From contig JAXGGA010001603.1 of the NCBI GenBank assembly GCA_038373865.1, positions 1-64,000 on the forward strand: DNA of 64,000 nucleotides, given 5' to 3'. This DNA comes from Uloborus plumipes. Taxonomy: Eukaryota > Arthropoda > Arachnida > Araneae > Uloboridae. The first letter of the stretch is position 1. Every line of letters begins with the position of its first letter. Both the position numbers and the translations under genes were made by a program. The notes below the pieces were generated by a model. That model searched no databases, had not been told where the DNA came from, and worked only from the letters and a program-made list of their open reading frames with translations. Below, one piece after another: positions 11,073 to 23,200 of this stretch.

Positions 11073-12685
11073 CGGACTAAAGTGAGGAAAGAAAAATATT
11101 TTTCCCTTGAGCACGTCATGTTCAAGGGCTCGGTCAAAAGCTTCAGGTAAAACGAGAGAGATAGCTTTTTCTTAAAAGTCGTGAAAACACTGAGAATTGT
11201 TTTGTATACTATTTCCCACGATGTTAAATGCTAGTTTAAAATCCAAACGTTAAAGTACGGTTGACTGAATCTTTTAGGTTTTTTTCTGACTTTCAATGCG
11301 GGAACTACGCCAGTTAGATGCGTTGGATAATAAAATCCACCAGTTGGCGTCTCAAAATTATAGGGTACAAGCCACTGCTGGTCTCTGGGTGAAACGATTG
11401 TTTACTTGTCCGCAGATTGAAGAAAAGGGGAAAATGGTACTTTTGTCCAGTTTCGTTTTTGAAGAATAATTGCAGAAGAATTTACCTTCCCACCTGTTCT
11501 CTCGTTTCAGCAAACCAAAACATTCCAATGAATTCTTTTATTCTTTATCAAACAGAAGTGTCGTAGACTTTTCCAGGAATTCAAAAAACTAAAAAGAGGC
11601 GAAGGAAAATGGTTCGTTATTCACAATCTCATCAGCTGTAAAAGTAAATAAATGCGTAACTGCAGAAGCTGCGGTGAAAATAAAACATATTCTTCAAAGT
11701 AGGTCGGCGCTTTATGATTTGGTAACAGATCATTTGCTAGCAAACTTTTGGAACATAATAGGAAAGAAAAAAAAAGATTACCTGAAATCCAAGTTGATGG
11801 CGCAGGGCAAGTACGGATTAAAAGGAAGCGCAGTGTGGGCGATCGCCAACCACAAATGAATTGATGACCGGTAGAAGACTCTCTGCTATCAGGCTGAGAC
11901 GCTGATTAAAAAAAAGTAATAAAAAAATTAATATTGTCTGCAAGATGAACCGACATTAGATTAATGTTAAAATCTGATTCAGCACCAAAAAATGCTTCAA
12001 ATAAAGAAATTAAGAAAAGAATCGAATTAAGAAAAGTTCATAACTTTTAGTCACAGGTTGCTAGTGAATTATACTCCAGAAAATACGCACACATCTTCGC
12101 TTGCTGAAATGTAAGATAATTTTTATTAAAAAAAAAGCAAATTTTTACGCCTCAAATAAGAAATAGTCTAAAGACTTACTTAAGACGAGAAATAAAGAAA
12201 TATATGGCAAAATAACAATAATAATAATAAATAAAAAAATAATTATTATTTAATAATAATAATAGTAATAATAATAATAAATTGATAACAATGATAAATT
12301 AATAATAATATAATAATATTTAAATAATTATTATAATAATAAAGAAAAACTCAGTAAAACTTACGTTTCATCTCAATATTAATACTTAAAAGCCTCTTTC
12401 GTGTTATTAAAACTTATGATGTCAACCCTACACTACTTCCTTGCAGTCTTATTAAATAATTGGTGTTTTTTATAACTCAAAGGAATGGTTGCGTGTATTT
12501 ATGTGTTAGAAGATATACTTCTTAACATTTTAAACACTTCCCTACACTTATACAAGTATTGTAAACATAAGATAATAGAGAATGGCAGTTTGAAATGTAA
12601 AGAAAAGAGATGTTTGTGCTAGCATATGAAAATTTAAATAGCACAAAAATCACGTGGAACATGTACAAAGAACAAAAATACAATA
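11073..12685. other. Non-coding stretch with AAT microsatellites
   Basis: No supported gene. ATA/AAT runs occupy about 12213-12345. A 61-codon frame at 11674-11859 has no recognisable features. Confidence 0.6.
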
Positions 12686-13140
12686 TAGAGTAAAAGCACC
12701 AGTAGTCGGCCATTTAAGAGATCTTTTGTTAATTTTGGCTAACCTAGAACTTTCAGCTATCAATACAGCAACAAAACAAAGGTAAAACTTTAGAATGAAC
12801 CTTTTTGATAGTGAATCACCTACTTGTTTCAGAAAAAAAAATTATGTTAAAATCCAAGCCGTTGTCAACACTAGTAAATGCTCCAGTAGTCGGCCACAGA
12901 ATCATCTTAGTTGAAAAATAAGCAGAATCGCAATCTTGGATGACGGGCACACCATTCAAAATGAAATGACTAATTACTAATTCAAAAAAAAAAAAAAACC
13001 CAAAACTTTCCTGCCACTGGTTGATGATTGAGGATAGGTACATGAATGAGTGAATGCGTCATATCTGATTTTGAATTAAAAATGTACTATTTATGAGGAG
13101 TTTTATGTCATTGTGGCCGACTACTGGAGCACTTACCCTA
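12686..13140. mobile_element. TA-flanked 455-bp element with repeated word CCAGTAGTCGGCCA
   Basis: The left end is TAGAGTAAAAGCACCAGT and the right end is the complement of TAGGGTAAGTGCTCCAGT; both begin at TA. The word GCTCCAGTAGTCGGCCAC occurs at the left end (12697-12712), in the middle (12880-12897, same orientation) and inverted at the right end (about 13112-13131). It carries no gene. Confidence 0.6.
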
Positions 13141-13849
13141 GTAGTTTCTTGGAGCAATTTTAAATAACTATTCCTCTAGTTTTTCGTACATTGGTGCAGA
13201 AATATTATTGCAGAAATTAATTTTATACATGCAGATAATTTTAACGCTGATTGTATTATAATCTAGCACAAAATTCTCCAAGTCTATGAGCTCTGATAAG
13301 GTTGCGAGGTCAGAGATTTTTTAAATATCTTGTTCTCTAACAAAAGAATGAGTAATTCAATCTTCTTCATCTCCTTTCTCTTTTTTTGGTGTTATTTTTA
13401 TTTACTTATTTAAATAATTTCAAATGCACTTAATATATTTCCGTGAGCAAACTTGAGTTCACTTATTGCAATTTTTGAAATTATAAATCACTATGTTTTG
13501 AGAGTTAAAAACAATCAAGTAAAAACAAAAAAGTAAATATCTGCTCAGTATTCCTAGTTTTCAAAGAGAATTCAAGGATTAAAATTTACACCCCCCCCCC
13601 TAAAAAAAAACATTTCAATATTAAAGTTGGATCAGTTTTTACAGAAAAACTCTTATAAGACGATCATCATCAGTTTCTTCAAACTATTCAACTCGGTTTT
13701 CTTCCAAAATATTTATCTGTTCTGAAAAACATGAAAGAAACATAGAATAAAAATAAATAATTTCAATGAAAAGGAAGGAAAGTCAATCCCCCAAACCGAA
13801 AAACAAAAAAGATAGGTTGAAAAGTTGGTCTCCCTTACTTCCACACCTT

Positions 13850-14054
13850 CCACACTTGGTTTGAGCTGAGACGTGATTGGCTGTAGCTGGACGACGTCAT
13901 TGGTTTGGTAGTTCGCTTGCCAATTGTTTGTCTCTCGCCGAACGCGAAAGCGGCTAAATTTTCGCTTCGCGAATTTCTTAGTGTTAATAGATTCGATGAA
14001 CATTAAATAATGATATAGATGCTGATAATTTTTGTGTAGCAACTGCGTGCAACT
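13850..14054 (+). promoter_or_regulatory. Candidate CpG-rich promoter
   Basis: In an AT-rich setting this segment is conspicuously rich in CG dinucleotides. It holds two inverted CCAAT boxes (GATTGGCTG near 13875, CATTGGTTT near 13900), a CRE-like ACGTCA between them, and an E2F-like TTTTCGCTTCGCGAA near 13958. No TATA box is clear. It directly precedes the candidate first exon. This is a composition and motif argument only. Confidence 0.4.
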
Positions 14055-14086
14055 ATGTCAAATGGATATTATCGTCATAAACATGG
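14055..14086 (+). CDS. Candidate first coding exon, unknown gene
   Basis: ATG at 14055 opens an 11-residue start, MSNGYYRHKHG, cut by a strong splice donor (GG|GTAAGTAC) at 14086/14087 after the second base of a glycine codon. It follows the CpG-rich promoter-like segment. With the candidate exons at 16032-16075 and 21999-22051, one frame stays open through the splices. I do not recognise the protein. Chance is a real alternative because each piece is short. Confidence 0.4.
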
Positions 14087-15157
14087 GTAAGTACATATGG
14101 TTAATTCTTCCCTCCTGAATTTGTAGAAGTTGTGTAAAATGTGTAAGTGACACAAGTAGACTTTGCCGGCCAAGGTAGCTTTTTTTTTTAAATTTTAGAC
14201 TTAAATATCTCAGAAATATGCTAAATTTATGCTTTTTTTTTCTTTGTGATATCAGTTTTGATCTTTTTCAGTAGAAATCAAGCACTAAAGTACTAGTTTG
14301 CTCAATCCAATAGCATGGGTGTAACATTTCTACAGGGAATTTTAAGATTTGGATTTTAATGTTTACATATTCTAGCATAAGGAACAGTTATATATCATAA
14401 TATGAAGTGTCAATTTGAAACCAAAAATGTGTTCATGGATTAAACCAGTCATAGATAAATGATAAAGTGCGGCTCAGTTTTTCATATAGTTAAAATCCCT
14501 TCTTTATATCGTTGTCCATAAATCTTCCGAGCAATTTACAATTTTCTAAAACTTTTTTATAGAGCATCATGTCTTAAAATTAGGAAAAACCCTAATCTAA
14601 TCCTATTTTACTGAAATAATTTAGCATTATTATATTTGTTCTTTATGTATAAATGTTCGTTGAATTATATCAACAAACGGAGCACTTTTTATTTAATCCT
14701 TTATGTTTTGCAAAAACTCTGTCTGGTACCTGTGCGGTCGTAAATGCACACTAGCTTCAAAAATGTCCAGTATTTTTTTTCTAATATCTTTGCAAAGTAA
14801 GCCTCTTTAATAAATTTTCCTCCCGAACTACATTCTATTTTAATAGAAAACAGCAGTGCTCACTCAATAACGACTTTTTTGTTTACTTAAAATATAATAT
14901 TTATCTAACTATTATATATAGTTTATAGTTTAATGTTAAACTTTAAAAAGGCCATTCCACGGAAAACCAGACATTTCACAATCTGAAAAAATTTCTTTTT
15001 TGAAAGGATTCAAGGTACTAAGTTTATTTTTGAAACTTCAAATCGTATAGATAATATAGGGTAGTAGATATAATCCAGGTATAATTTTCCGGTATTTTTG
15101 TTTTTTGAGTGGCAACATGGCTTCAAAGATGGCTGACACCAGCTGAATGCTGTAGAG
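14087..15157. other. Non-coding (candidate intron)
   Basis: AT-rich, no recognised gene. GGCCATTCCACGG near 14950 resembles the inverted end of the element at 20261-21868, but no partner end was found. Confidence 0.5.
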
Positions 15158-17156
15158 CAGTGGTTCCCAACCTTTTTACAGCTACTGCCCTCATTAGGGT
15201 TGAAAATTGTTTCAGCGCCCCACTATGAGAACGGGTGTAAAACAGGACGGGGGAGGGGAGGTAACGCAATTTTCTGCGCCGTTTTAACTCTATAATTTTG
15301 CATAAACAGATTGTTGGAAAATGATTATAGATCAGAAATACTTAGCTTATTGTTTTTTTTTTTCTTTATATGATATTTTTTTTTAAACCGAGCATTTTTT
15401 CCCCCCGAAAAGTTGTGTCAAGGTGATAATCAAGTGCCTAGAATGGGACAATTTAATGAGTGAACCATTTTTAAGGTAAATGAGAATAACACGGTTTGAA
15501 ATAAAAATGCACCGTTCTCAACATTTTTGTTTGAAAACCAATAGATTTTGAAAAATACACTACGTTCAAATAGTTTCTTGAGCAGTCCAATCCCAAACAT
15601 TGTACACAGTGAATTGTGCACACTTATTAAATTTACAACTATGCAATACACATCCCCTATTTATTACGTACGGATATAGGATTTTACTGTGGAAGGGCTA
15701 TAACAAAGTCGGACATTCTAATTCCCCAGGAGGAACAAAGACTTGAAACTATGACTCATACCTGTCTGTCACTCTTAAAGATTTTAAATCAAGTTTTCAT
15801 TTGAAAAAAAAAAAAAAACTGAAATGAGTTGAATTTACAAATTACAAGATAAGTTAATTTCAAAGAAATTTTTTTTGAGTAATTTATTGCTGTGAAGGTT
15901 AGATTAGATAACAAAAGCTATAAGTATACCTTTGGCGACATCACAGTAAAGATGGCGGTGAGATACTGGGGATATCCCCCGAAATTAGTTTTGAAAACGA
16001 AGTTTTAAATATGCAGTTTCTTTGATCTTAGGTTTCGTGGTGTTGAGACTTATGTTCAGATTCCGCCCCAAAAAGGTAAACATTTAAAATTGACGCAATT
16101 GGTTTACTTTAACGAGGGAGAAAGAGGTCTGTCTCTCTTAATGATTTTTCAAAATTGAAGTTATTAATACACTTTTATTGGTTTCACATGGTGGGTTTGC
16201 TTGTTTGTTTGCTTTTATGTATGCATGTAACTGAATAAAAGATAAAATTCACGTTCTTTACAAATGTAAAAGTAATAGCGTTGATGTATTATAGGTGCAT
16301 GTAAACTTAGCGGATATTCAATTGTTTTGAAAATCAGAGGGAAATCAGAGTATCATGAAATATTTTGATTTACTCCAAGAGCGTATTTTTTAGTTTTTTT
16401 AAACTATATTTTAAAAATTATTTTAATGCTAAGTTTAACAATGGTAGGGAGTCAGAGCTATTTCCAGCTTTCTCAGAAATTGAAGTATAAAAAACGCAAA
16501 TTTGACCTTTTTTTGTTGATGTTGACTGAATGGTAAAGGTTCCGGAGTTTCCTTCGGAATTTTTTGTCACTTTGAACTCTGAAGAATGCGATTGTTAGTT
16601 ACCTTTGGTGTTGCTATTGAGATGCTCTTACGGCACAAAGGGTCTGTCAAGTCAGGTGGCTCTCATCTACACATTTTTAGAAACTGACCTCGTAAAAAGG
16701 CAATTTTAGACTCTGTTCGGTCACGATTAGAGAAGAATTGAGTAGTTCGGGATTCCCTCCCTTCATCGAAATTTTTTTAAATGGACATCAATAAAACCCA
16801 TTTTTTGGCAATTTTAGGTAGTTACGCTATGGAAGGGGCCACCCACCTCAAATTTTTTTTTGAAATTCAAGTGCTATTGGCACATTTTAAGCTGTCCTTC
16901 ACGACATTATTAGAAACATCAGGGTTCCGGAGATAACCCCAGAAAATAAATGTTAAAGCTATCCCTTGGCGATATAAAAGCAGAAGATTTCCTGCCGCCC
17001 ACGCCTGAAACATGTCCTTACAAGCACATTTTAAAATATACCCACCGCCCCCTTACCGCCCAAAATATGTCCACCACCCCCCTGCCGCCCAAAATATGTT
17101 CACCGCCCCTCAACGTCTTCCCACCGCCCATCGGGGGGCGGTATCGTCCCCGTTGA
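15158..17156. repeat. hAT-like end fragments and CCGCCC-rich tract
   Basis: CAGTGGTTCCCAACCTTTTT at 15158 is a classic hAT left end. A G/C-rich tract with repeated CCACCGCCC near 16995-17120 ends in GTTGAGAAC at about 17148-17156, which looks like the matching right end but lacks the final CACTG. No 8-bp duplication is visible, so I cannot show that the two ends belong to one element. If they do, the candidate exon at 16032-16075 lies inside a transposon. Confidence 0.45.
16032..16075 (+). CDS. Candidate 44-nt internal exon, unknown gene
   Basis: A pyrimidine-bearing acceptor (TTTCTTTGATCTTAG) precedes it and a donor (AAAAG|GTAAAC) follows. Joined in phase to the exon at 14055 it reads GFRGVETYVQIPPQK with no stop. 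It ends after the first base of a codon, the phase accepted by the candidate exon at 21999. It lies between two hAT-like end fragments, which lowers confidence. Confidence 0.3.
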
Positions 17157-17620
17157 GAACTTTGTTGAGATTTTAGCTCGACTATTTTAAATTATCCTTC
17201 AAAAGTGTTTGTAGTATGTTTTCTGTGGCAAAAATAATTCAAAATATTACTTTACACAACACATGATTAACCATAACTAGTTAAAAGTTCATTTCAACTT
17301 AGAGCTTAAAATTGTGAATACAAATAAAAATGGTACTATTCTGTAGTATCAGAGGTTTTCCATATTTGATAAAATATTTTGCAATTCATAACGTTTTAGT
17401 CAGCATTCCAGTTGCTGTAAGAAGTTTTTAATTGCAAATATGTTTTAATAAGTGTCCTTCTGTACAGATCATTAGGGGGATAGGAGGAGGGACACCCCCC
17501 TCCCCTGATTTAAAACATAAGATAATTATGATTTTGTGAGTGTATTTTGTTGTTTTTATCCTGAGAAGTGAAGTGCTTTTTTCCTAAAAGCAGGAAGTCA
17601 AAAATTTCAAACATTGATAC
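17157..17620. other. Non-coding, nothing recognised
   Basis: AT-rich sequence with no motif or frame that I can support. Confidence 0.5.
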
Positions 17621-17775
17621 TTCAATGTTAAAAGTAACGTCACATGTGTATGAAAATGAATGTATTTGAACTTAGTTAAAATATTGCTAGATAGGAGGCG
17701 TTGCAAACTGAAAATATTTTACCATTTCAATTTGCCCCGTTATTTCACTTTGCCCCACATTCTCCTATACGTTTT
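17621..17775. mobile_element. Right-end fragment of the GGGGCAAAGTGAAAT element family
   Basis: It matches the right end of the element at 37198-38127: GAAAATATTTTACCATTTCA, then TTTGCCCCGTTATTTCACTT and TGCCCCACATTCTCCTA. The left part of this copy is not identifiable. Confidence 0.55.
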
Positions 17776-18139
17776 TTTTACCGTAACGAAATCTTAAAGT
17801 GTTTGTTATTTATTTTACAGTTTTATTATGATCTATAACGCAGAATAGCTGTTCCTTGGATTTGGTGCATAAATGTTAGGTTCGTATACCATTGATTTAT
17901 ATAAAATGTTATCAAATGTATTATTTACTTTTGTTTTCTTGTACTTTTCTGATTTAGTTTTTGAATTTTTTTATGCAAGTATTTCTAAAGACTGATAGAA
18001 TGATATGTAATACCTGCTAAAAAAATAAGTTGTCCGAACAGGGGGTTGTTGACCAGGAATTGCTCGGTTTCTGGTCTGGTTATAAAAAAAGAACAGAACT
18101 ATCTTCAGAGGACCCTTTTAATAGGAAAACTTAAACTAC

Positions 18140-18240
18140 GTGTAGTAGTTGTGGACACGGGGGACCCACGATCGTCATCGCTTCCCACATTGAGTCTGGA
18201 TTCGTCTGTAAAGACGATCTGAATCCATTCGCGGTTGCAG
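18140..18240 (-). pseudogene. Tc1-type transposase fragment
   Basis: The minus strand reads EWIQIVFTDESRLNVGSDDD, the conserved block around the first catalytic aspartate of Tc1 transposases ('VVFSDESRFNL' in live copies). Flanking sequence is too decayed to extend it and no inverted ends were found. Confidence 0.6.
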
Positions 18241-18957
18241 CGCAATCTCATCGAACTTGAAATTCCGCTAAAAGAAGTTTACAGTGCGATAGCCCTAATT
18301 CTAACTTTGTTTTCAGCGACGTACAGCACCTGCACCTAAAGGAGCAGCTACTGAAAGCAACGTCGCTCCGTCCATACGTGCAAGGCAATACGACGCACGA
18401 CAGCACCACAAAACCAAAAAGGTTCTGAGCTCTACCGATTAAAAAAGCTCCAAATGAAGAAAAAAATTAGTCAGAAAAAAATGCTAGCAAAATTGTTATT
18501 TTTTACTTAAGATCGATTTTTTTTTTTTGAAGATTCGTTATGATTTTTTGCCTATCAGATAATCATTAAAATGTAGCTCATTAAATCGCCAATATCTCTC
18601 AAAAATTTTAGAGATACTTGCTTGGAATTATTTTATAAATAACTAATTGAGAAAGTAATAACGTCATACGTTGTTATCTTTACTTTAATTTTAACTTTTA
18701 ATATTATGTTTTTCTTGTAGGTTGTCAGATTTTCGGAGAGTTTGATAAAGTTTGACTGAATACTCTGCTTGTTACGAGCCAAAAGCCAACGAATAAAATA
18801 GATATTTTTGAAAGAAGTACTTTTATTTTGTGAATATAGTGATATTTTTACGAAATTCCACAGAAAAGTAGTACATAGTAAGTAAACTAATTCCTGAAAT
18901 TTATTGCTTATTTAAAGCTATTTTTTACAAAAGTTAGCATTTTTTTCCCTTTTTTTA

Positions 18958-19439
18958 ATGGACCCTATTCACGTCATTGAGGGTCTTGACCAACCGCTGA
19001 GGCTAGTGTAGAAAACGAAAGTCCGGTTCTCTGGAGTCTGTTAACACTCGTATCTTTTTTTCAGTGTAAAAATTCTTATTCCTATTCAAAAAAATACGTC
19101 TTTTTAAATTTTTTACTTAGGAATGATATACTAGAATGTTGAATGATTCATTTGGTGCGAAATATTTTCTTAATAAGCATATTTTTTCTGGTTTAAAGCC
19201 ACTTAGCCCCTCATAAGAAAATAGGTGAAAAGTCACACTCTTTTCTTTTTCCATCTCTTTTCTCAGAATTTTCAAGTAATGCTAAGCTTATATAGACCCT
19301 ACGTATGTTGATTGTGTATATAAATACCAGTTTTTATTAAATAAAACTGTTTTTTAGCACTACTAACACTGAATGCTGGATCAAAATAATAGCAAACGAA
19401 AGGTTAAATGGACCGTTGCCACACCGTGATAGGGTCCAT
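18958..19439. repeat. Inverted-repeat pair ATGGACCCTAT ... ATAGGGTCCAT
   Basis: ATGGACCCTATTCACG at 18958-18973 is inverted as CGTGATAGGGTCCAT at 19425-19439. Related fragments (GAGGGTC near 18979, TAGACCCTACG near 19295) lie between. This resembles the other word-repeat elements but lacks clear TA duplications. Confidence 0.4.
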
Positions 19440-20258
19440 TCTTTTATGCGTTTTTGGTTCTCTAAATGCATGCGTGATGTAATTTTTTTTAGAAAATGTC
19501 AGACGAAGTATATTTTCTACATGGCAAAAGTCACAGCAATTGAAGTGCTAGTTTCCAGTGGCGTTAAGTTTTGATTTAAAAGATGCACAAGTCTATGTCT
19601 AACCATATGTTTACAATTAGCAGATCTTCCAAAAAAAGTTTAGTTGTATGGAAAACAAATGGTAATATAATGGAAGCCGGTTAATTGAATCAACTGCTTT
19701 AACGGATCAGTTCGTGAAAAACAGTACAAAATCGAGCTTTATAGAGTCATCCGCTTTATTGAATCAGAACTGTTTAGAACAAACGTGATTCATATAAGCA
19801 GTGGTCCCTGTATTCGTTCTTTTTCTCCCTCTCTCTCTCTCGTTGGAATGAATTTAGTTATAATTAAGTTTTGTGTCAAAAGAGATTAAGTTATACCAAT
19901 CGTAGTTTTTCTTAAGATCATCTGGTTTGTTTTGCGATGTCGAGCGGGGAAAAAATCCTCCCGAGCATTCCTTCTAAAATGAAATCTAAAAGCAATTTTC
20001 AACAAGCAAAAAAATACACTGTGGTAGATTTATTTACTTATTTATTTATTTATTCATTCATTTCATTCAACTATTAAATTCTGCTCATGTTTCATGACAT
20101 ACAGATTCATGGGGAAAAATAAGAATTAAATTTTAAGCTTTGCCGCAAGAGAGGTAGTATTTGAGAAATTTGAGGTCTTTTTGGTAAAAAGTCGAAATAA
20201 ATCGTTTCTTTTTCTTTCATAATTTAAATCCTACCTACGGTCATAAGATGCTTCATAA
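19440..20258. other. Non-coding with a tigger-like end fragment and TTTA repeats
   Basis: GAATCA/CGGATCA words and CATATAAGCAGTGGTCCCTG (about 19793-19812) look like the right end of a pogo/tigger-type element whose partner is absent. A TTTA/TTCA tetranucleotide tract lies at about 20026-20070. Confidence 0.4.
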
Positions 20259-20260
20259 TA

Positions 20261-21868
20261 TGGGCCATTCCAGCCTTACATGTGTGACTTTTTGACACCA
20301 TTTCTTTGCAAATAACAATTAAAACCAGGATGATATTTTTAATATATTTCTTAGTGGTTGCTCTTGGAGTAACAGAAGATATGCGAAAGCTGTAATGCGG
20401 CGTTATTTTTTTCATAGGACAATTTTGAATTTTTTTATAAAATTTTAAATACAGCCTTACGTGTGTGACTCGGAAAATATGAAAATAAGCTATACCTCAT
20501 ATTATTTTGTAATTTCCTGTGAAGTTTTAAAAGATAAATGAACGGTGATTTTTGTGCATGTGTCTAAGTATACTAAGTAAGTATTCCACATATTTTTTTT
20601 TTTTTAAACTTCGTAAAGAAGCAATAAAAAATTTTTAATTTGCCTTACGTGTGTGACACTAGAGCCTTACGTGTGTGACCGCGTGCAGCATGTCTTCATT
20701 TTAAAGTCAATTCAACTTCCACAACTGATAATTATAGCTATCAGCATTATATATGTGACTGCCTGTCTCTACCCCCTCCCTCCCCCGCCCCCTCCTCTAA
20801 TATTTTTTAAGTGAGCAGTCCGATTTGAACAATTTTTTTTTTGTTCGAAAGATCTCGGCAAGGAGAGCTCATTCTCATATTTGACTTTTAGATTTGAACA
20901 ATTTTTCGTTCAACTTTGAACCGTTCAAACAACCTGTCCCCAGTAAACAACTTTTGAGTAAACAGTCCGATTTGAACATTTTTTTTTGTTCTAATAATCT
21001 CGGCGTGGATAAATAATTCTCACATTTAATATTTTGGTTTGAGCACTTTTTTGTTCAACTTTGAACTGCTCAAACAACTGGTCCCCCGCTAATTACTTTT
21101 GAGTTAAACAGTCCGATTTGAACAAACTTTTTTTGTTAGAAAGATCTCAGCGAGGACAATTCATTCTCATGTTTGACTTTTCGAATTGCGCCCTCCCCCC
21201 CTCCCACCCTCCACGTACCCATTATCTTTTGGATGAATATTTTACCAAATTTGAAATTTGGTACCTGACTGGTATTTGAGACCTGACTCTTAATGTAAAC
21301 CATTCAAAAGCCTTACGTGTGTGATGGCTTTTAAAGAGCCTCGTTAAAACGTTTCTGCCGAATGGATGAGGATGTAAGTCAGGTTACAGGTGTTATGTAT
21401 CAAGTTAATTTATGATATGAGATAGTTTTCTTTTAGTCCCCTAACTAGACCTTGGGGGGAAACTTTTCTTTCTTTTGCCTTACGTGTGTGATGACCAAAA
21501 AAAAAGTAACCTGCATATTTTGAGGGGGTAAAAACTTATGAAACACTATATTACAAAAAATATGAGATATAATCATACTAAAGGATCTGCGTTCATGATA
21601 TTTGATAGTTTTTCCAAAAAAAAAATTGATTATTAGGTGAAAAAAATTCTCTTACATTTTTTCACTAAGAATGCATTCTTTTTTTTTTTGAATTTGTCTC
21701 AATGTTATTAAACAAGGCTAAAATATGAGAAAAGAAAAATTTTATCTTAAAATTGATGCTGGAATCGAAAAGAGTAGATATTTTTTTGTCAAAAAATAAG
21801 GTTTGTTTTTGTATTATGGGGGGGGGGGGGATTTGGTGTGTTAGGACCACTTTTCGTGGAATTACCCA
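20261..21868. mobile_element. 1.6-kb TA-flanked element with six GCCTTACGTGTGTGAC words
   Basis: The ends TGGGCCATTCCA and TGGAATTACCCA are inverted and flanked by TA (20259-20260, 21869-21870). The word GCCTTACGTGTGTGAC or a one-base variant occurs at 20273, 20454, 20642, 20664, 21310 and 21478, all in the same orientation. A 147-bp tandem repeat sits in the middle. No transposase is readable. Confidence 0.65.
20806..21190. repeat. 147-bp tandem repeat, about 2.5 copies
   Basis: CAGTCCGATTTGAAC starts units near 20816, 20963 and 21109 (spacings 147 and 146). Each unit also carries GATCTCGGC and GTTCAACTTTGAAC blocks. Confidence 0.8.
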
Positions 21869-21998
21869 TATGCAGGTTTGTAAAAAATAAAAGCAAATAT
21901 TGCGTTTAAAATCAGGAACTGCCCCAAGCAGGTTGAATCACAAAAAATTCGAGATTTTTTACAGAAAAAAGTTGTAAGTCAATTCATTATAATTTCAG

Positions 21999-22051
21999 AA
22001 CCTAGCTCAGAGGAAATACTATACAGCATAGAACCACAGATGAAGAAAAAG
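21999..22051 (+). CDS. Candidate 53-nt exon, unknown gene
   Basis: The acceptor AATTTCAG ends at 21998. Continuing the phase left by 16032-16075, the exon reads EPSSEEILYSIEPQMKKK without a stop and ends on a codon boundary at a weaker donor (AAG|GTATTA). The composition is protein-like, but the next exon was not found. A strong donor-like GTAAGTGAG near 22113 cannot be reached in this frame because of a stop. Confidence 0.3.
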
Positions 22052-22234
22052 GTATTATAAAAGAACATATAGAATAGCTGCATTACATCAAGGAGTATTA
22101 CATATAGGTAAGTGAGCGTTTTCATATCAAAGATTTGCAAAAATGCTTTGCAAAAAATTAAGCAAGCGTTTTCTTTATTTAACTTAAACGTTTATGGGGA
22201 TTAAAAAAAAAAAAAACATGCTAAATTGCAACAA

Positions 22235-22606
22235 CACTGCAAAAAATGAACTGTTGTTTTTACAGTATAATACTGGCAGGTTCTAATTTGAAACAGCAAA
22301 ATTCACAGTAATAAACTAAAACTAGCAATTTTAGTTTCTTACTGTAAAGTTAGCAATTTTACAAATTATTACTGTAAAGTAAGCAATTTTACAGTTAATT
22401 GCCATACAATTTAGCTGTATTATACTGTAAAAGCAACAGTATAATACTGGCAGCAGAAGCTCCAGTTTAAAACGGCAAATGCACGGTAATAAACTGTAAA
22501 ATTAGCAATTTTACAGTTCAGTACTGTAATATTAGCAATTTTTACGGTTTATTACTATAAAATTAGCTGTAGTGTACTGTGAAAACAACATTCATTTTTT
22601 ACAGTG
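22235..22606. mobile_element. 372-bp MITE built of TACTGTAAAATTAGCAATTTT units
   Basis: Ends CACTGCAAAAAATGAAC and TTCATTTTTTACAGTG are inverted. The interior repeats TACTGTAAAATTAGCAATTT about every 30-50 bases. It is the same family as 36456-36833, where the TA target duplication is intact. Confidence 0.75.
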
Positions 22607-23200
22607 AAGATAAGATATTCAGACACATTTAATACTTTTTAAATTTAAAATGGTGTTGAAAATTTTCATGAGGTTTCGTGATTTCATATCATTGTTGGAT
22701 TTTGATGTCAATTAACCCATTAATGCCTGACTTTTTTTTCCAAAGATATTTTGTATACTGGTTAAAAACAGTGTTTAATGGACAGAAAAAATAATAAAAA
22801 AATACTATGTAAAAAATAATTTTTTTATTAAGGAAAGAAGCATCATCCCTTAAAAGTTACGATAGACCCCAGAGTCTACATATTTTTTGTACTGAAATTT
22901 TTTTCTACCTACGATATAATATTTAAAAAGACATTTTATAAGAAGATTTAGAATCAGCAATTAACATAAACTGGGAATCTGGAAATAACGTTGAAAACTT
23001 TGCTTTTTTTCTTGAGATTGTGAACGATGTAATTTTTGATAAAGATAAAACTACTACAGAACACACTTACACTTTACAATGGTTATGTGCTGCAATCTGT
23101 CAATAACAAATTGAAACAATACCAAGGTACTAATTGAACACTCTTATTTGGTTGAAATGTTCATTTTGGGGAAATTCAGACCCTTTTTTGGACCGTCCTT

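Noticed and set aside
13713..14042. 109-codon minus-strand frame
   Set aside because: It lies across the CpG-rich promoter-like segment, has no recognisable domain, and is consistent with chance in GC-richer DNA.
16950..17156. Proline-rich 68-codon frame
   Set aside because: Produced by the CCACCGCCC tandem tract near a hAT-like end.
15158..17156. A single complete hAT element between CAGTGGTTCCC and GTTGAGAAC
   Set aside because: The right end lacks the terminal CACTG and no 8-bp duplication is present, so it is reported only as end fragments.
22052..22113. Extension of the 21999 candidate exon to the strong donor GTAAGTGAG
   Set aside because: The frame meets TAA at once after AAGGTATTA, and no other frame is open across the whole interval.
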